Origin: JACZWL01 sp046756445 | GTDB lineage: Bacteria > Pseudomonadota > Gammaproteobacteria > Steroidobacterales > Woeseiaceae | DNA length: 44,394 nt | Assembly (NCBI GenBank): GCA_046756445.1 | Contig: JBHHWI010000011.1 | Coordinates: 1 to 44,394, forward strand | Direction: 5' to 3' | Shown here: positions 7,593 to 15,279 of the stretch, piece by piece | Layout of the letters: every line of letters begins with the position of its first letter | Position numbering within the stretch: the first letter of the stretch is position 1 | Translations under genes and position numbers: made by a program | The notes under the pieces: generated by a model | What the model saw: only the letters and a program-made list of their open reading frames with translations | Database searches by the model: none | Told to the model about the DNA's origin: nothing

Positions 7593-8186
7593 TTATGGCA
7601 ACAGGTAGCCCAGCTTGCGCAGCGTCTCCGCCAGCCAGATCATGGGTAAGCCGATCAACGCGGTGGGGTCATCCGTCCGGACCGATTCGAACAGCACGAA
7701 GCCTGCGCCTTCGATCTTGAAGCTGCCGGCGCAGTCGTAGGGCTGGTCGTGTCGCAGGTAAGTCTCCGCGAGGCGCAGGTCGAACTGTCGGAATCGCACC
7801 GTGGTTCGGTCGATATGCTCGTGCCGCGTCCGGCCGGCAGGGTCTAGCACACAGACGGCGGTCAGGAACTGTACCGCCTTGCCCGATGCCGCCAGCAACT
7901 GCTCGATTGCCGTCCGGAGATCGCCGGGCTTGCCGAGAACCTGACCATCGAGGACTGCGATCTGGTCGGCACCGATGATCAATGCGTCGCGATGCGCGCT
8001 CGAGACCGCCTCGGCCTTCTCCCGGGCGAGACGCGATACGAAGTATTCGGGCGGCTCGGTGCCGTCGTCGGTCTCGTCGACATTCGGCGAGACCGTCTCG
8101 TATTCGTCCAGGAACCGGTCCAGGAGGCCCCGCCGGTACGACGAGGAGGAGGCCAGGACGATAGGCGCGGCGGCAGGGTTTTGCAC
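7593..8186 (-). CDS. maf: Maf/YceF family nucleotide pyrophosphatase
   Basis: House-cleaning enzyme that hydrolyses non-canonical nucleoside triphosphates to monophosphates; the YceF branch, at this locus in E. coli, prefers 7-methyl-GTP. The N-terminal substrate loop is LASSSSYRRGLLDRF (about 11-25), followed by PNVDE, the REKA helix, and the ADQIAVLDGQVLGKP segment with the base-catalytic aspartate. It is 197 residues, the usual size. The start is GTG at 8186. It lies between rluC and yceD as in E. coli, but here on the opposite strand to both. The substrate preference is taken from synteny. Confidence 0.92.
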   Translation of the reverse strand: MQNPAAAPIVLASSSSYRRGLLDRFLDEYETVSPNVDETDDGTEPPEYFVSRLAREKAEAVSSAHRDALIIGADQIAVLDGQVLGKPGDLRTAIEQLLAASGKAVQFLTAVCVLDPAGRTRHEHIDRTTVRFRQFDLRLAETYLRHDQPYDCAGSFKIEGAGFVLFESVRTDDPTALIGLPMIWLAETLRKLGYLLP

Positions 8187-8271
8187 GATTTATCAATATG
8201 TTGTGTACGACCGGCGAGTGTACCTGCTTTTCTTTGACAGCGCCGGTCCGGGCCCTTATGATGCGCGCGCC

Positions 8272-8832
8272 ATGACCAATGCACTCACTGATCATGCGCT
8301 GCCGTCTGCGCTGGCCGGACGTGGTCAAGTCATTGAAACAAAAGGGAAATTAGTGGATTTTCGCCGTCTCAGGGAGGTCGTGGCGGCAGATCTGGCTGCG
8401 CTCGCACCCGGCGTCAGGCCCAAAGAATGGCGGCACGCCCCGATAGACATTAGACTGGCGTTTGGCTGGGCCGATGCGCGCCGGCAGATACCGGCGCTGG
8501 AAGGGCGGATCTCGGCAAGAATTGATGCGGTTTGTCAGCGATGTCTGGAACCGTTTGAACTATCACTAGACGCACAGTTGAAATTGATGTTGCTCATCCC
8601 CGGTGGTGATGCAACGGCGCTGGAAGAATACGAAATCTGGGAGACGGCGAAAGAGACTGTGCGGCCCCTGGACATTGTGGACGAGGCGCTGATTATGGCG
8701 ATGCCTCTGTCGGTGGCTCATGAGGATACCGGGGACTGTGGTCCGCTGGTGAAAAAACTGGCTGCAAAGGAATCGGGCAGGAATCGCCCGTTTGCCGATC
8801 TGAAATCACGGATGCGCGACTCGCATCGGTAG
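8272..8832 (+). CDS. yceD: YceD / DUF177 protein (23S rRNA accumulation protein)
   Basis: DUF177 family, encoded before rpmF in most bacteria and linked to 23S rRNA accumulation. The frame is open from 7975, but the conserved protein begins at ATG 8272 (MTNALTDHAL), giving 186 residues; anything upstream would run over the maf coding region. A CQRC pair in the middle (DAVCQRCLEPFEL) is the family hallmark and may bind metal. The acidic stretch LEEYEIWE and the conserved PLDIVDEALIMAMPL follow. The gene is 20 bases before rpmF and probably co-transcribed with rpmF-plsX-fabH. Confidence 0.9.
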   Translation: MTNALTDHALPSALAGRGQVIETKGKLVDFRRLREVVAADLAALAPGVRPKEWRHAPIDIRLAFGWADARRQIPALEGRISARIDAVCQRCLEPFELSLDAQLKLMLLIPGGDATALEEYEIWETAKETVRPLDIVDEALIMAMPLSVAHEDTGDCGPLVKKLAAKESGRNRPFADLKSRMRDSHR

Positions 8833-8852
8833 CACATTTACTGGAGGCTTAA

Positions 8853-9044
8853 ATGGCTGTTCAAAAAAGTCGCAAGACACGATCCAGGCGCGGAATGCGA
8901 CGCTCACACGACAAATTGAAAGGGCCTTCTCTGTCGGTCGATCCGAGCACGGGTGAAACGCATCTTCGGCATCGCGTTACGCCAGACGGGTTTTACCGCG
9001 GCAAGCAGGTCGTCGTACAGCCTGCAGAAGACGAAGAAGAGTAG
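8853..9044 (+). CDS. rpmF: 50S ribosomal protein L32
   Basis: Small basic protein of the large subunit. The N-terminus MAVQKSRKTRSRRGMRRSHD is the standard L32 opening, and the 63-residue length is typical. It is the cysteine-free form, without the CxxC zinc pairs found in some L32 paralogues. A strong GGAGG lies 8 bases before the ATG. Placement yceD-rpmF-plsX is the classic order linking ribosome and phospholipid synthesis. Confidence 0.97.
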   Translation: MAVQKSRKTRSRRGMRRSHDKLKGPSLSVDPSTGETHLRHRVTPDGFYRGKQVVVQPAEDEEE

Positions 9045-9072
9045 GCGACCGCACTCTCGGGTTGTCGACCCC

Positions 9073-10083
9073 GTGGGCAAAGCCTCGGTAATTTCTCTCG
9101 ATGCGATGAGCGGCGATCTGGGCGCCGAGGTCGTCGTGCGTGCGGCGTACTCGTCGCTCGAAAAACATCCGAACCTGAGTCTCGTGCTGGTCGGTGACGA
9201 GGCGGAGCTGTCCGGTCACATAACAAGAATCGTGGGCAGAGAGGCCCGGCTCAGCACTCGCCATACGACCGAAGTGATCGGCATGTCCGAGTCGCCGGCG
9301 GATGCACTTCGCAAGAAAAAAGACTCCTCGATGCGCGTTGCCGTCAATATGGTCAAGGAAGGATCGGCGCAGGCCTGTGTCAGCGCCGGCAACACCGGTG
9401 CGCTGATGGCGACGGCCAAGTACGTGCTCAAGATGCTGCCCGGCATCGACCGGCCGGCGATCATCGCCGAGCTCCCCTCGATCGGCGGCACCGTTCACAT
9501 GCTCGATCTGGGCGCCAATACGGTCGGTAGTCCGGAGCAACTGTTCCAGTTCGCCGTCATGGGTTCGATCGTCACCGGTGACATTCGCCAGCTCGATCGT
9601 CCGCGTATCGCATTGCTGAATATCGGCGTCGAAGATACGAAAGGGCACGACACGGTGAAGGATGCGGCCGCATTGTTGAATGAGAGTGGCCTGAATTACG
9701 TCGGCTTCATCGAGGGCAACGAGATTTTTTCGGGCAAAGCCGACGTCGTGGTGACCGACGGTTTCACCGGCAACGTGGCGATAAAGACGATGGAAGGCAC
9801 GGTCGGCCTGTCTGTGCACTATCTTCGCCGGGCCTTTTCCCGCAACCTGTTTTCCAGATTCCAGGCGCTGCTTGCCCAGCCCGTCCTGAGGCACCTGGCT
9901 GTCGACATGGACTCGCGTAATTACAATGGCGCGTCGCTGGTCGGTCTCAACGGTATTGTCATAAAGAGCCACGGCAGCGCCGACAGTTACGCATTTCAAC
10001 ACGCGATCGATACTGCGCTGGTCGAGGTCAAGAATCAGGTACCGCTGCAAATCGGCAGTCTCTTGCAACAGGAAGCCGCATGA
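9073..10083 (+). CDS. plsX: Phosphate acyltransferase PlsX
   Basis: Makes acyl-phosphate from acyl-ACP, the first step of phospholipid synthesis with PlsY. The frame is open from 8953, but that part overlaps rpmF. The homologous protein starts at GTG 9073 (VGKASVISLDAM), giving 336 residues, the normal length. Conserved blocks are SAGNTGALMA, the ADVVVTDGFTGNV motif, and the N-terminal DAMSGDLG, which differs from the usual DAMGGDFG at two positions. It overlaps fabH by four bases (ATGA), which implies translational coupling. Confidence 0.95.
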   Translation: MGKASVISLDAMSGDLGAEVVVRAAYSSLEKHPNLSLVLVGDEAELSGHITRIVGREARLSTRHTTEVIGMSESPADALRKKKDSSMRVAVNMVKEGSAQACVSAGNTGALMATAKYVLKMLPGIDRPAIIAELPSIGGTVHMLDLGANTVGSPEQLFQFAVMGSIVTGDIRQLDRPRIALLNIGVEDTKGHDTVKDAAALLNESGLNYVGFIEGNEIFSGKADVVVTDGFTGNVAIKTMEGTVGLSVHYLRRAFSRNLFSRFQALLAQPVLRHLAVDMDSRNYNGASLVGLNGIVIKSHGSADSYAFQHAIDTALVEVKNQVPLQIGSLLQQEAA

Positions 10084-11048
10084 TCTACACGAGAATCGAA
10101 GGCACCGGGCGCTATCTACCTCAGCGCGTCATGACGAATACGGATATGGAGAAAATCGTCAATACCAGTGACGAGTGGATACGCACTCGCACGGGTGTCG
10201 AACGCCGTCACGTCGCCGCCGAGGATGAAACAACCTCCGATCTTTGCGTGGAGGCGGCAAAGAATGCCATCGAGAGTGCCGGGATCCAGGCCGACGAAAT
10301 CGATCTGATTGTCGTGGGAACGACCAGTCCCGATCTGATTTTTCCGAACATCGGCACGATCATCCAGACCAAGCTGGGCCTTCACGGCTGTCCCGCCTTC
10401 AGCATCGAAGCGGCCTGCACCGGATTCATCTATGCACTGGCCACGGCCGACAAGTTCATTCGCGCCGGGGAGTCCGGGTGTGCGCTGGTAATCGGCGCCG
10501 AGATCATCACAAAACTGGTCGACTGGACCGATCGCTCAACCTGTGTGCTGTTCGGGGACGGCGCCGGCGCCGTGATCGTGAAACCTTCGGATGAGCAGGG
10601 CATCATCTCCTGCCATCTCGGTGCGGACGGAAAGTACAAGGATCTCCTGTATTACCCTGTCGGCGTCTCCACGGATCTGGCCAGCGCCGGTGTCGGGGAT
10701 TCGCGGATTATCATGAGCGGCAACGAGGTTTTCAAAGTCGCCGTCAAGACGCTGGGTAACGTCGCGACCGAGGCGCTTGAGGCCAACAATATCGACAAGA
10801 GCGAACTCGACTGGCTCATTCCCCATCAGGCAAACCTGCGCATCATCCAGGCCACGGCGAAGAGGCTGGGCCTGCCAATGGAGAAAGTGATTCTCACCGT
10901 GCAGGACCACGGCAATACGTCGGCCGCCTCCGTGCCGATGGCGCTCGACGTCGGCGTCTGCGACGGCAGGGTCAAGCGCGGTCAGTTGGTACTGATGGAG
11001 GCCTTCGGCGGCGGATTTACCTGGGGTTCCGTTCTGATGCGGTATTAG
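10080..11048 (+). CDS. fabH: 3-oxoacyl-ACP synthase III
   Basis: Condenses an acyl-CoA primer with malonyl-ACP to start type II fatty acid synthesis. The catalytic triad is visible: C113 in AACTGF, H249 in PHQANLR and N279 in HGNTSAAS. The 322-residue length is typical. An AGGAAG inside the end of plsX serves the ATG. In E. coli fabD, fabG and acpP follow; here the next gene is convergent, so the rest of the fab cluster is elsewhere. Confidence 0.97.
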   Translation: MIYTRIEGTGRYLPQRVMTNTDMEKIVNTSDEWIRTRTGVERRHVAAEDETTSDLCVEAAKNAIESAGIQADEIDLIVVGTTSPDLIFPNIGTIIQTKLGLHGCPAFSIEAACTGFIYALATADKFIRAGESGCALVIGAEIITKLVDWTDRSTCVLFGDGAGAVIVKPSDEQGIISCHLGADGKYKDLLYYPVGVSTDLASAGVGDSRIIMSGNEVFKVAVKTLGNVATEALEANNIDKSELDWLIPHQANLRIIQATAKRLGLPMEKVILTVQDHGNTSAASVPMALDVGVCDGRVKRGQLVLMEAFGGGFTWGSVLMRY

Positions 11049-11052
11049 CGGA

Positions 11053-11601
11053 CTACCAGATAGTCGCCCGTCTCTTTTCCCGTTTGTGCCGTCGCTTCAT
11101 TCGTTGATGTAGCTGCTGACGCTTGCGGTCGATGCGGTCACGTCGCACGGCCGCGTCGTGTCCGGTTTTGAACCGCTTGTCGTAACTCTCACGGAAGTCA
11201 CAAAAATCGTCGTAGGCATCACGAACGTGCTGTAATTCCCGGACAACCAGCTCGATCATGATGACGTCGTCGAGGTAACCGATGACCGGGACATGATCGG
11301 GCAGAATGTCCTCGGGATCGCCGAAATACACGAACATCGCCAGCAGGCGTTCGCGCTCTTCCGTGGGCAAGGCCCACTCCTCGTCCTGTAGCATCCTGAT
11401 CAGTGATTCGAGCCGCGGAATGCGGCGGGCGACGAAATCGGGCAGCGGGTCTTCGTTCTTTATCTCGGCAAGAACGTCCCTGATGGCTTCGATGATCTGC
11501 GACTCGTCGGCATGCCGTACGGCGTCGCGAGACTTCCTCAAAGCCTCGCGAAAGAACCTCAGGTCTCTGTCGCTGAGTTCCAGGGAGAATCGCATTGCCA
11601 T
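11053..11601 (-). CDS. DUF1232 (YkvA-type) protein
   Basis: The central segment AMFVYFGDPEDILPDHVPVIGYLDDVIMI (about 89-117) matches the DUF1232/YkvA pattern, a short hydrophobic hairpin usually written xSPxDLIPDxxPxxGxxDD. The flanks are charged helices, and the C-terminus (RKRQQLHQRMKRRHKREKRR) is strongly basic. No signal peptide is present. Start could be at 11601 or at the second Met at 11595. The stop is only 4 bases from the convergent fabH stop. Function is unknown; membrane association is suggested for the family. Confidence 0.8.
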   Translation of the reverse strand: MAMRFSLELSDRDLRFFREALRKSRDAVRHADESQIIEAIRDVLAEIKNEDPLPDFVARRIPRLESLIRMLQDEEWALPTEERERLLAMFVYFGDPEDILPDHVPVIGYLDDVIMIELVVRELQHVRDAYDDFCDFRESYDKRFKTGHDAAVRRDRIDRKRQQLHQRMKRRHKREKRRATIW

Positions 11602-11716
11602 GTATCTATCCCGTGATGCTCCGGCCTGAAAGGCTACCGGCCTCGCGGGGCCAATTCAACGGCATATCGGGCAAATTGGTTTACTATGTGTGGTCTGACG
11701 ATCGGTCCGGACGCGC

Positions 11717-12373
11717 ATGACAGTCAAGCTCGTTATCGGCAACAAGAACTACTCGACCTGGTCTCTGAGGTCCTGGCTCTTGCTTGCCGAGGCGGATATC
11801 GAATTCGAGGAAGAGCGCATTGCCCTCGATTGCGAAGGATCGGCCGCGCGGATCGCCCGGTATTCGCCATCCGGCCATGTACCGGTATTGATTATCGATG
11901 GACAGCCGGTCTGGGATACGATGGCAATCGCCGAAACGATTGCCGAGCGCTGGCCCGACAAGGGCCTTTGGCCAGCGGACTCGAAAGCCCGGGCCCATGC
12001 AAGAAGCATCAGTGCGGAGATGCACTCGGGTTTTTCCGTTTTGCGTGAAGCAATGCCCATGAATTGTCGTGCGATGGGACGCAAAGTGCCGTTGCCCGAT
12101 CCGCTCACCGCAGACATCGACCGGATCTTCGAGATCTGGTCGGATTGCCGCCGGCGGTACCGAGCGGACGGAGACTGGCTTTTCGGCACTTTCAGCGTCG
12201 CAGATGCGATGTATGCGCCGGTCGTTCTGCGATTCCGCACCTACGGCGTCAATGTGCCGGATTCGGCCGGCGTGTACCCCGCGCGCCTGCTGCAAAGCGA
12301 GCCGCTTCAGGACTGGCTGGTCGCATGCGAATCGGAGACCGAAGTGATAGAGAGAGAAGAGATCGGCAGATGA
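11717..12373 (+). CDS. Glutathione S-transferase family protein
   Basis: The N-terminal thioredoxin-like domain (about 1-80) has NKNYSTWSLRSWLLL, where the Ser/Trp region occupies the glutathione-activating site. It also has the cis-proline GHVPVL and the WDTMAIAETI helix that binds the gamma-glutamyl group. The helical domain follows (about 90-215). The 218-residue length is normal. No cysteine is found at the active site, so a Ser-type enzyme is likely. The stop overlaps the ATG of the L,D-transpeptidase (ATGA), so the two are coupled, though a functional link is not obvious. Confidence 0.9.
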   Translation: MTVKLVIGNKNYSTWSLRSWLLLAEADIEFEEERIALDCEGSAARIARYSPSGHVPVLIIDGQPVWDTMAIAETIAERWPDKGLWPADSKARAHARSISAEMHSGFSVLREAMPMNCRAMGRKVPLPDPLTADIDRIFEIWSDCRRRYRADGDWLFGTFSVADAMYAPVVLRFRTYGVNVPDSAGVYPARLLQSEPLQDWLVACESETEVIEREEIGR

Positions 12374-13380
12374 GCTTATACCGGCTGCTGCCTTCAGTGA
12401 TCATTGCCATGACCGTGAATTACGCGGCGCGGGCAGAGCAATTCGAACTGCCGCCTGCCGGTAACGACGTTGTCGGTGCGCTGGCGGTGGTCAAGGCGCG
12501 CGCTGACGAAACGCTTCTCGACATCGCCCGTCGCCACGGCCTGGGCTACGAGGATATTGTCCGCGCCAATTCGGATGTGGATACCTGGCTGCCGGGCGAG
12601 GGCACTGACGTGTTATTGCCCACTCGTTATGTATTGCCGCGCGGAGTCCGGAATGGCATCGTTCTGAATCTGGCCGAGTACCGCATGTACTACTTTCCGG
12701 AGCCGAAAGGTGACGAACAGCCGGTCGTCATGACGTATCCGATGAGCATCGGCCGCATGGACTGGGAAACACCGCTGGGACTGACACGCATCGTCTCGAA
12801 GGTGAGGAATCCTACCTGGTATCCGCCGGAATCGGTGCGTGCCGAGCATGCCGCCGACGGTGATCCGTTACCGAGGATAGTGCCACCGGGTCCGAAGAAC
12901 CCGCTGGGCAGCTTCGCGATGCGCCTGGGGCTGCCAGGCTACCTGATCCACAGTACCAATCGCCCGGCCGGCGTGGGGATGCGGGTGACGCACGGCTGCA
13001 TACGAATGTTTCCCGAAGACATTCGATTCCTGTTTGATCAGGTGAGCGTCGATACCTCCGTACGGATCATCAACCAGCCCGTCAAGGTCGGCTGGCACGG
13101 TAATGATCTGGTCATGGAAGTTCATCGTACGCTCGAGGTTGCGGCGATCGAAACCGATTCCGGCGAGATTACGGACCAGCGGGTGCCGGAGGACCTGGTC
13201 GTTCAGCCGGACCGGGACATACTCACTGCATTGACCGAACAATTCGTTGCCGCAACGAAAAAACGTGCCGGCGAACTGGATTGGAAACGTGCAGAGGAGC
13301 TACTCGAACATGCCGACGGGATTCCCATGCTGGTCGGCGGAACAATAAAAAACGCCGCGACGAGCGCGGCGTCTGAATAA
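12370..13380 (+). CDS. L,D-transpeptidase (ErfK/YbiS family) with LysM domain
   Basis: Periplasmic enzyme that makes 3-3 peptidoglycan cross-links or attaches lipoprotein to the wall. Signal peptide about 1-22 (ends ARA), LysM domain about 41-85, then the YkuD domain with H194 and the catalytic THGCIRM (H208, C210). It is 336 residues from ATG 12370, which overlaps the preceding stop; the longer open frame upstream is a shadow of the transferase gene. The convergent neighbour encodes an OprI/Lpp-like lipoprotein ending in Lys, the substrate type of ErfK/YbiS enzymes. The last codons contain the terminator of that gene. Confidence 0.94.
   Translation: MSLYRLLPSVIIAMTVNYAARAEQFELPPAGNDVVGALAVVKARADETLLDIARRHGLGYEDIVRANSDVDTWLPGEGTDVLLPTRYVLPRGVRNGIVLNLAEYRMYYFPEPKGDEQPVVMTYPMSIGRMDWETPLGLTRIVSKVRNPTWYPPESVRAEHAADGDPLPRIVPPGPKNPLGSFAMRLGLPGYLIHSTNRPAGVGMRVTHGCIRMFPEDIRFLFDQVSVDTSVRIINQPVKVGWHGNDLVMEVHRTLEVAAIETDSGEITDQRVPEDLVVQPDRDILTALTEQFVAATKKRAGELDWKRAEELLEHADGIPMLVGGTIKNAATSAASE
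13347..13371 (-). terminator. Rho-independent terminator of the lipoprotein gene, inside the transpeptidase 3' end
   Basis: Stem cgccgcg/cgcggcg (13353-13359 with 13365-13371, loop acgag). On the minus strand it is followed by six T (13347-13352 read in reverse). It lies 28 bases after the lipoprotein stop and within the last codons of the convergent transpeptidase gene. Confidence 0.8.
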
Positions 13381-13398
13381 AATCTTCGTAGTCTTTCG

Positions 13399-13704
13399 CT
13401 ACTTAGACATGGATTTCTGGAACATGCGCTCCAACCGTTCGCGGTTCGCATCGCAGCAAGCCTGGGCTTCGGTAGCCGCAGCCAAAGCCTGATCCGCAGT
13501 GCTTTGGGCGGCTGCAGCCGCCTGTGCTGCGCTGTCCACTGCTGCGCGGGCAGCTTCAGCGGTAGATTTGGCTGCTGCCGCATCTCTTGCTGCACTGTCC
13601 GCTGTCGCTTGTGCTCTGTCGATTGCTTCCTGGCCGGCGCATCCAGCTGCCGTCCCGAGCACGAGCACGATTGCGCTCACTTTCAGTACATTTCTTATCA
13701 TCAT
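13399..13704 (-). CDS. Lpp/OprI-like alanine-zipper outer membrane lipoprotein
   Basis: Abundant-type envelope lipoprotein tying the outer membrane to peptidoglycan. Signal peptide with lipobox TAAGC (C22), then a long Ala-rich coiled coil (about 28-82) of the alanine-zipper kind. The C-terminus CDANRERLERMFQKSMSK resembles the OprI end and finishes in Lys, the residue linked to the wall in Braun lipoprotein. An unusual CC pair (about 83-84) precedes it. Start ATG 13704 (or the adjacent ATG 13701) has AGAGGA 7-10 bases upstream. It is convergent with an L,D-transpeptidase gene, a plausible attachment enzyme. A promoter and a terminator are both visible. The wall attachment is inferred. Confidence 0.88.
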   Translation of the reverse strand: MMIRNVLKVSAIVLVLGTAAGCAGQEAIDRAQATADSAARDAAAAKSTAEAARAAVDSAAQAAAAAQSTADQALAAATEAQACCDANRERLERMFQKSMSK

Positions 13705-13739
13705 CCGATTTTCCTCTGTTGGGACAAAACTGCAGGCGC

Positions 13740-13768
13740 ATTATTTCCTAATATGCCTTGGGCTTCAA
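13740..13768 (-). promoter_or_regulatory. Candidate sigma-70 promoter of the lipoprotein gene
   Basis: On the minus strand, -35 TTGAAG (13763-13768), a 17-base spacer and -10 AATAAT (13740-13745), 35 bases ahead of the ATG. Good spacing and a near-consensus -10 fit a highly expressed gene. The rest of the gap up to lexA (13769-13950) shows nothing recognisable. Confidence 0.5.
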
Positions 13769-13953
13769 CGAAAACCTTGTTTTTATTCGGTTAATGTCTG
13801 CATACGCCGACAGAGAGTTGTGTTTCGGTCTCATCGCTTTATTTCGTTTTTGCCGGCTCCGATAAGGTTGCCTGGGTCGCCTCTGCATGACCGGTGTCCT
13901 CGGCGGCATCGCCTGCGCTGCCGAATGCCCTGTCCCGGCTGCCGGCGAATGAC

Positions 13954-13981
13954 TTGCGCGGGAAAATTACCTGTATATAAT
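13954..13981 (+). promoter_or_regulatory. lexA operon promoter
   Basis: -35 TTGCGC (13954-13959), 16-base spacer, perfect -10 TATAAT (13976-13981). The predicted transcription start falls at the beginning of the LexA box, so bound LexA would block initiation. Confidence 0.75.
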
Positions 13982-13988
13982 TCCAATA

Positions 13989-14004
13989 CTGTTTATTTAT
14001 ACAG
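13989..14004 (+). promoter_or_regulatory. LexA (SOS) box
   Basis: CTGTTTATTTATACAG fits the gammaproteobacterial operator CTGT-N8-ACAG exactly. It lies 8 bases downstream of the -10 hexamer and 9 bases before the lexA ATG. It is the only box seen ahead of the four-gene operon, so it should control lexA, imuA, imuB and dnaE2 together. Confidence 0.93.
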
Positions 14005-14013
14005 GATTTTGCG

Positions 14014-14631
14014 ATGAAAGGCCTGACTCCCAGACAGTCTCAAATTCTTCATATGATTCAAGAATTTATAGGGGATTTCGGCATGCCGCCCACGCGTGCG
14101 GAGATCGCTCGGGCACTCGGCTTCGCCTCCGCCAACGCGGCCGAGGAGCACTTGAGGGCATTGCAGAAGAAGGGGGTCCTGGAGCTCGTGCCGGGGGCAT
14201 CGCGGGGCATACAGCTCAAGGATTCACTGCGCGAGCAACTGGGTCTGCCACTGGTCGGCAGGGTGGCGGCCGGCAGCCCGATCCTCGCAGAGGAGCATAT
14301 CGAGACACATTACCGACTCGATCCGGCACTTTTTAATCCCGAGCCACATTACCTGCTGCGGGTACATGGCATGAGCATGAAAGACGCAGGCATTCTTGAC
14401 GGTGACCTCGTTGCCGTACACCGAACGCCTGAAGTGCGTAGCCGGCAGATTGTCGTGGCCAGAGTAGAGGACGAGGTCACCGTCAAACGCTATCGCCAGG
14501 ACGGGTCCAAGGTCTGGCTGTTACCGGAGAATGAGGAGTTCGAACCGATACAGATAGACCTCCATACACAAGACATGGTCATCGAGGGCGTCGTCGTCGG
14601 CGTCATCCGTAACGGCGTGCCTTTACATTAG
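14014..14631 (+). CDS. lexA: SOS repressor LexA
   Basis: Represses DNA-damage genes and cleaves itself when stimulated by RecA filaments. An N-terminal winged helix (about 1-70; PPTRAEIARALGF with SANAAEEHL as recognition region) is followed by the S24 peptidase domain. The cleavage site is A86-G87 (VAAGSP), with catalytic S121 (GMSMKDAG) and K158 (VTVKRY). Length 205 is typical. An AGGA sits about 8 bases before the ATG. It is autoregulated through the box at 13989-14004 and heads an operon with the mutasome genes. Confidence 0.98.
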   Translation: MKGLTPRQSQILHMIQEFIGDFGMPPTRAEIARALGFASANAAEEHLRALQKKGVLELVPGASRGIQLKDSLREQLGLPLVGRVAAGSPILAEEHIETHYRLDPALFNPEPHYLLRVHGMSMKDAGILDGDLVAVHRTPEVRSRQIVVARVEDEVTVKRYRQDGSKVWLLPENEEFEPIQIDLHTQDMVIEGVVVGVIRNGVPLH

Positions 14632-14649
14632 CCCGGATGTTGCACCAGT

Positions 14650-15279
14650 ATGCCGCGCTCTCTCGAGGAATTACTGCAGAACCCGCGACTCTGGCGGGGG
14701 CGTGATCGGGCACAGGGAGAGCACGGCCTTTCCAGCGGCTATCCGAAACTCGACCGCTCCTTGCCGGGCGGTGGCTGGCCAAAGCATGCGCTGACCGAAA
14801 TTCTGCTCGATCACTATGGCAGTGGCGAGCTTCAGTTGTTGATGCCGGCACTGGCCCGCCTCAGTAAGGCACGGGACAGCGAGGCCAGCTGGATAGCCTG
14901 GGTAGCACCGCCTTTTCAACCTTACCCGCCTGCATTGCTGCAATGGGATATCGACCTGTCACGGGTATTGCTCGTGCGTCCCAGGAAAGAGAAGGAAACC
15001 CTGTGGGCAGCCGAACAGGCCCTGTCTTCCGGTAATTGTGCAGCCGTACTCATGTGGCCGGATAAGCTGGATGGCTATTCCAGCCGGCGTCTGCAGCTCG
15101 CTGCCGGGACAGGGCAAAGCTGGGCAATCGCGTTTCGCCCGCTCGACGCCCTGTCTCGACCGTCGGCTGCCGCCTTGCGCGTGCAGCTCATCCCGGGTGA
15201 GAAGGGCACGAGCTTAAGGATCCTGAAAAGTCGCGGCGGCCGGCCGGCCATAGTGCAGGACTATGCAGGCTCCGGATAA
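14650..15279 (+). CDS. imuA: ImuA, RecA-like component of the mutasome
   Basis: ImuA (called SulA-like in some genomes) works with ImuB and DnaE2 in SOS mutagenesis. The N-terminus has the family pattern LSSGYPKLDRSLPGGGWPKHALTEIL (about 27-52), a RecA-like opening. No intact Walker A GxxxxGKT is seen, as expected for the family. The middle has the WIAWVAPPFQPYPPAL block and the end GRPAI. It begins 18 bases after lexA and its 3' end overlaps imuB by 17 bases, so all are one transcript. Confidence 0.9.
   Translation: MPRSLEELLQNPRLWRGRDRAQGEHGLSSGYPKLDRSLPGGGWPKHALTEILLDHYGSGELQLLMPALARLSKARDSEASWIAWVAPPFQPYPPALLQWDIDLSRVLLVRPRKEKETLWAAEQALSSGNCAAVLMWPDKLDGYSSRRLQLAAGTGQSWAIAFRPLDALSRPSAAALRVQLIPGEKGTSLRILKSRGGRPAIVQDYAGSG

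Noticed and set aside
8977..10068. 363-codon open frame on the minus strand
   Set aside because: Antisense to plsX, which is conserved and in operon context.
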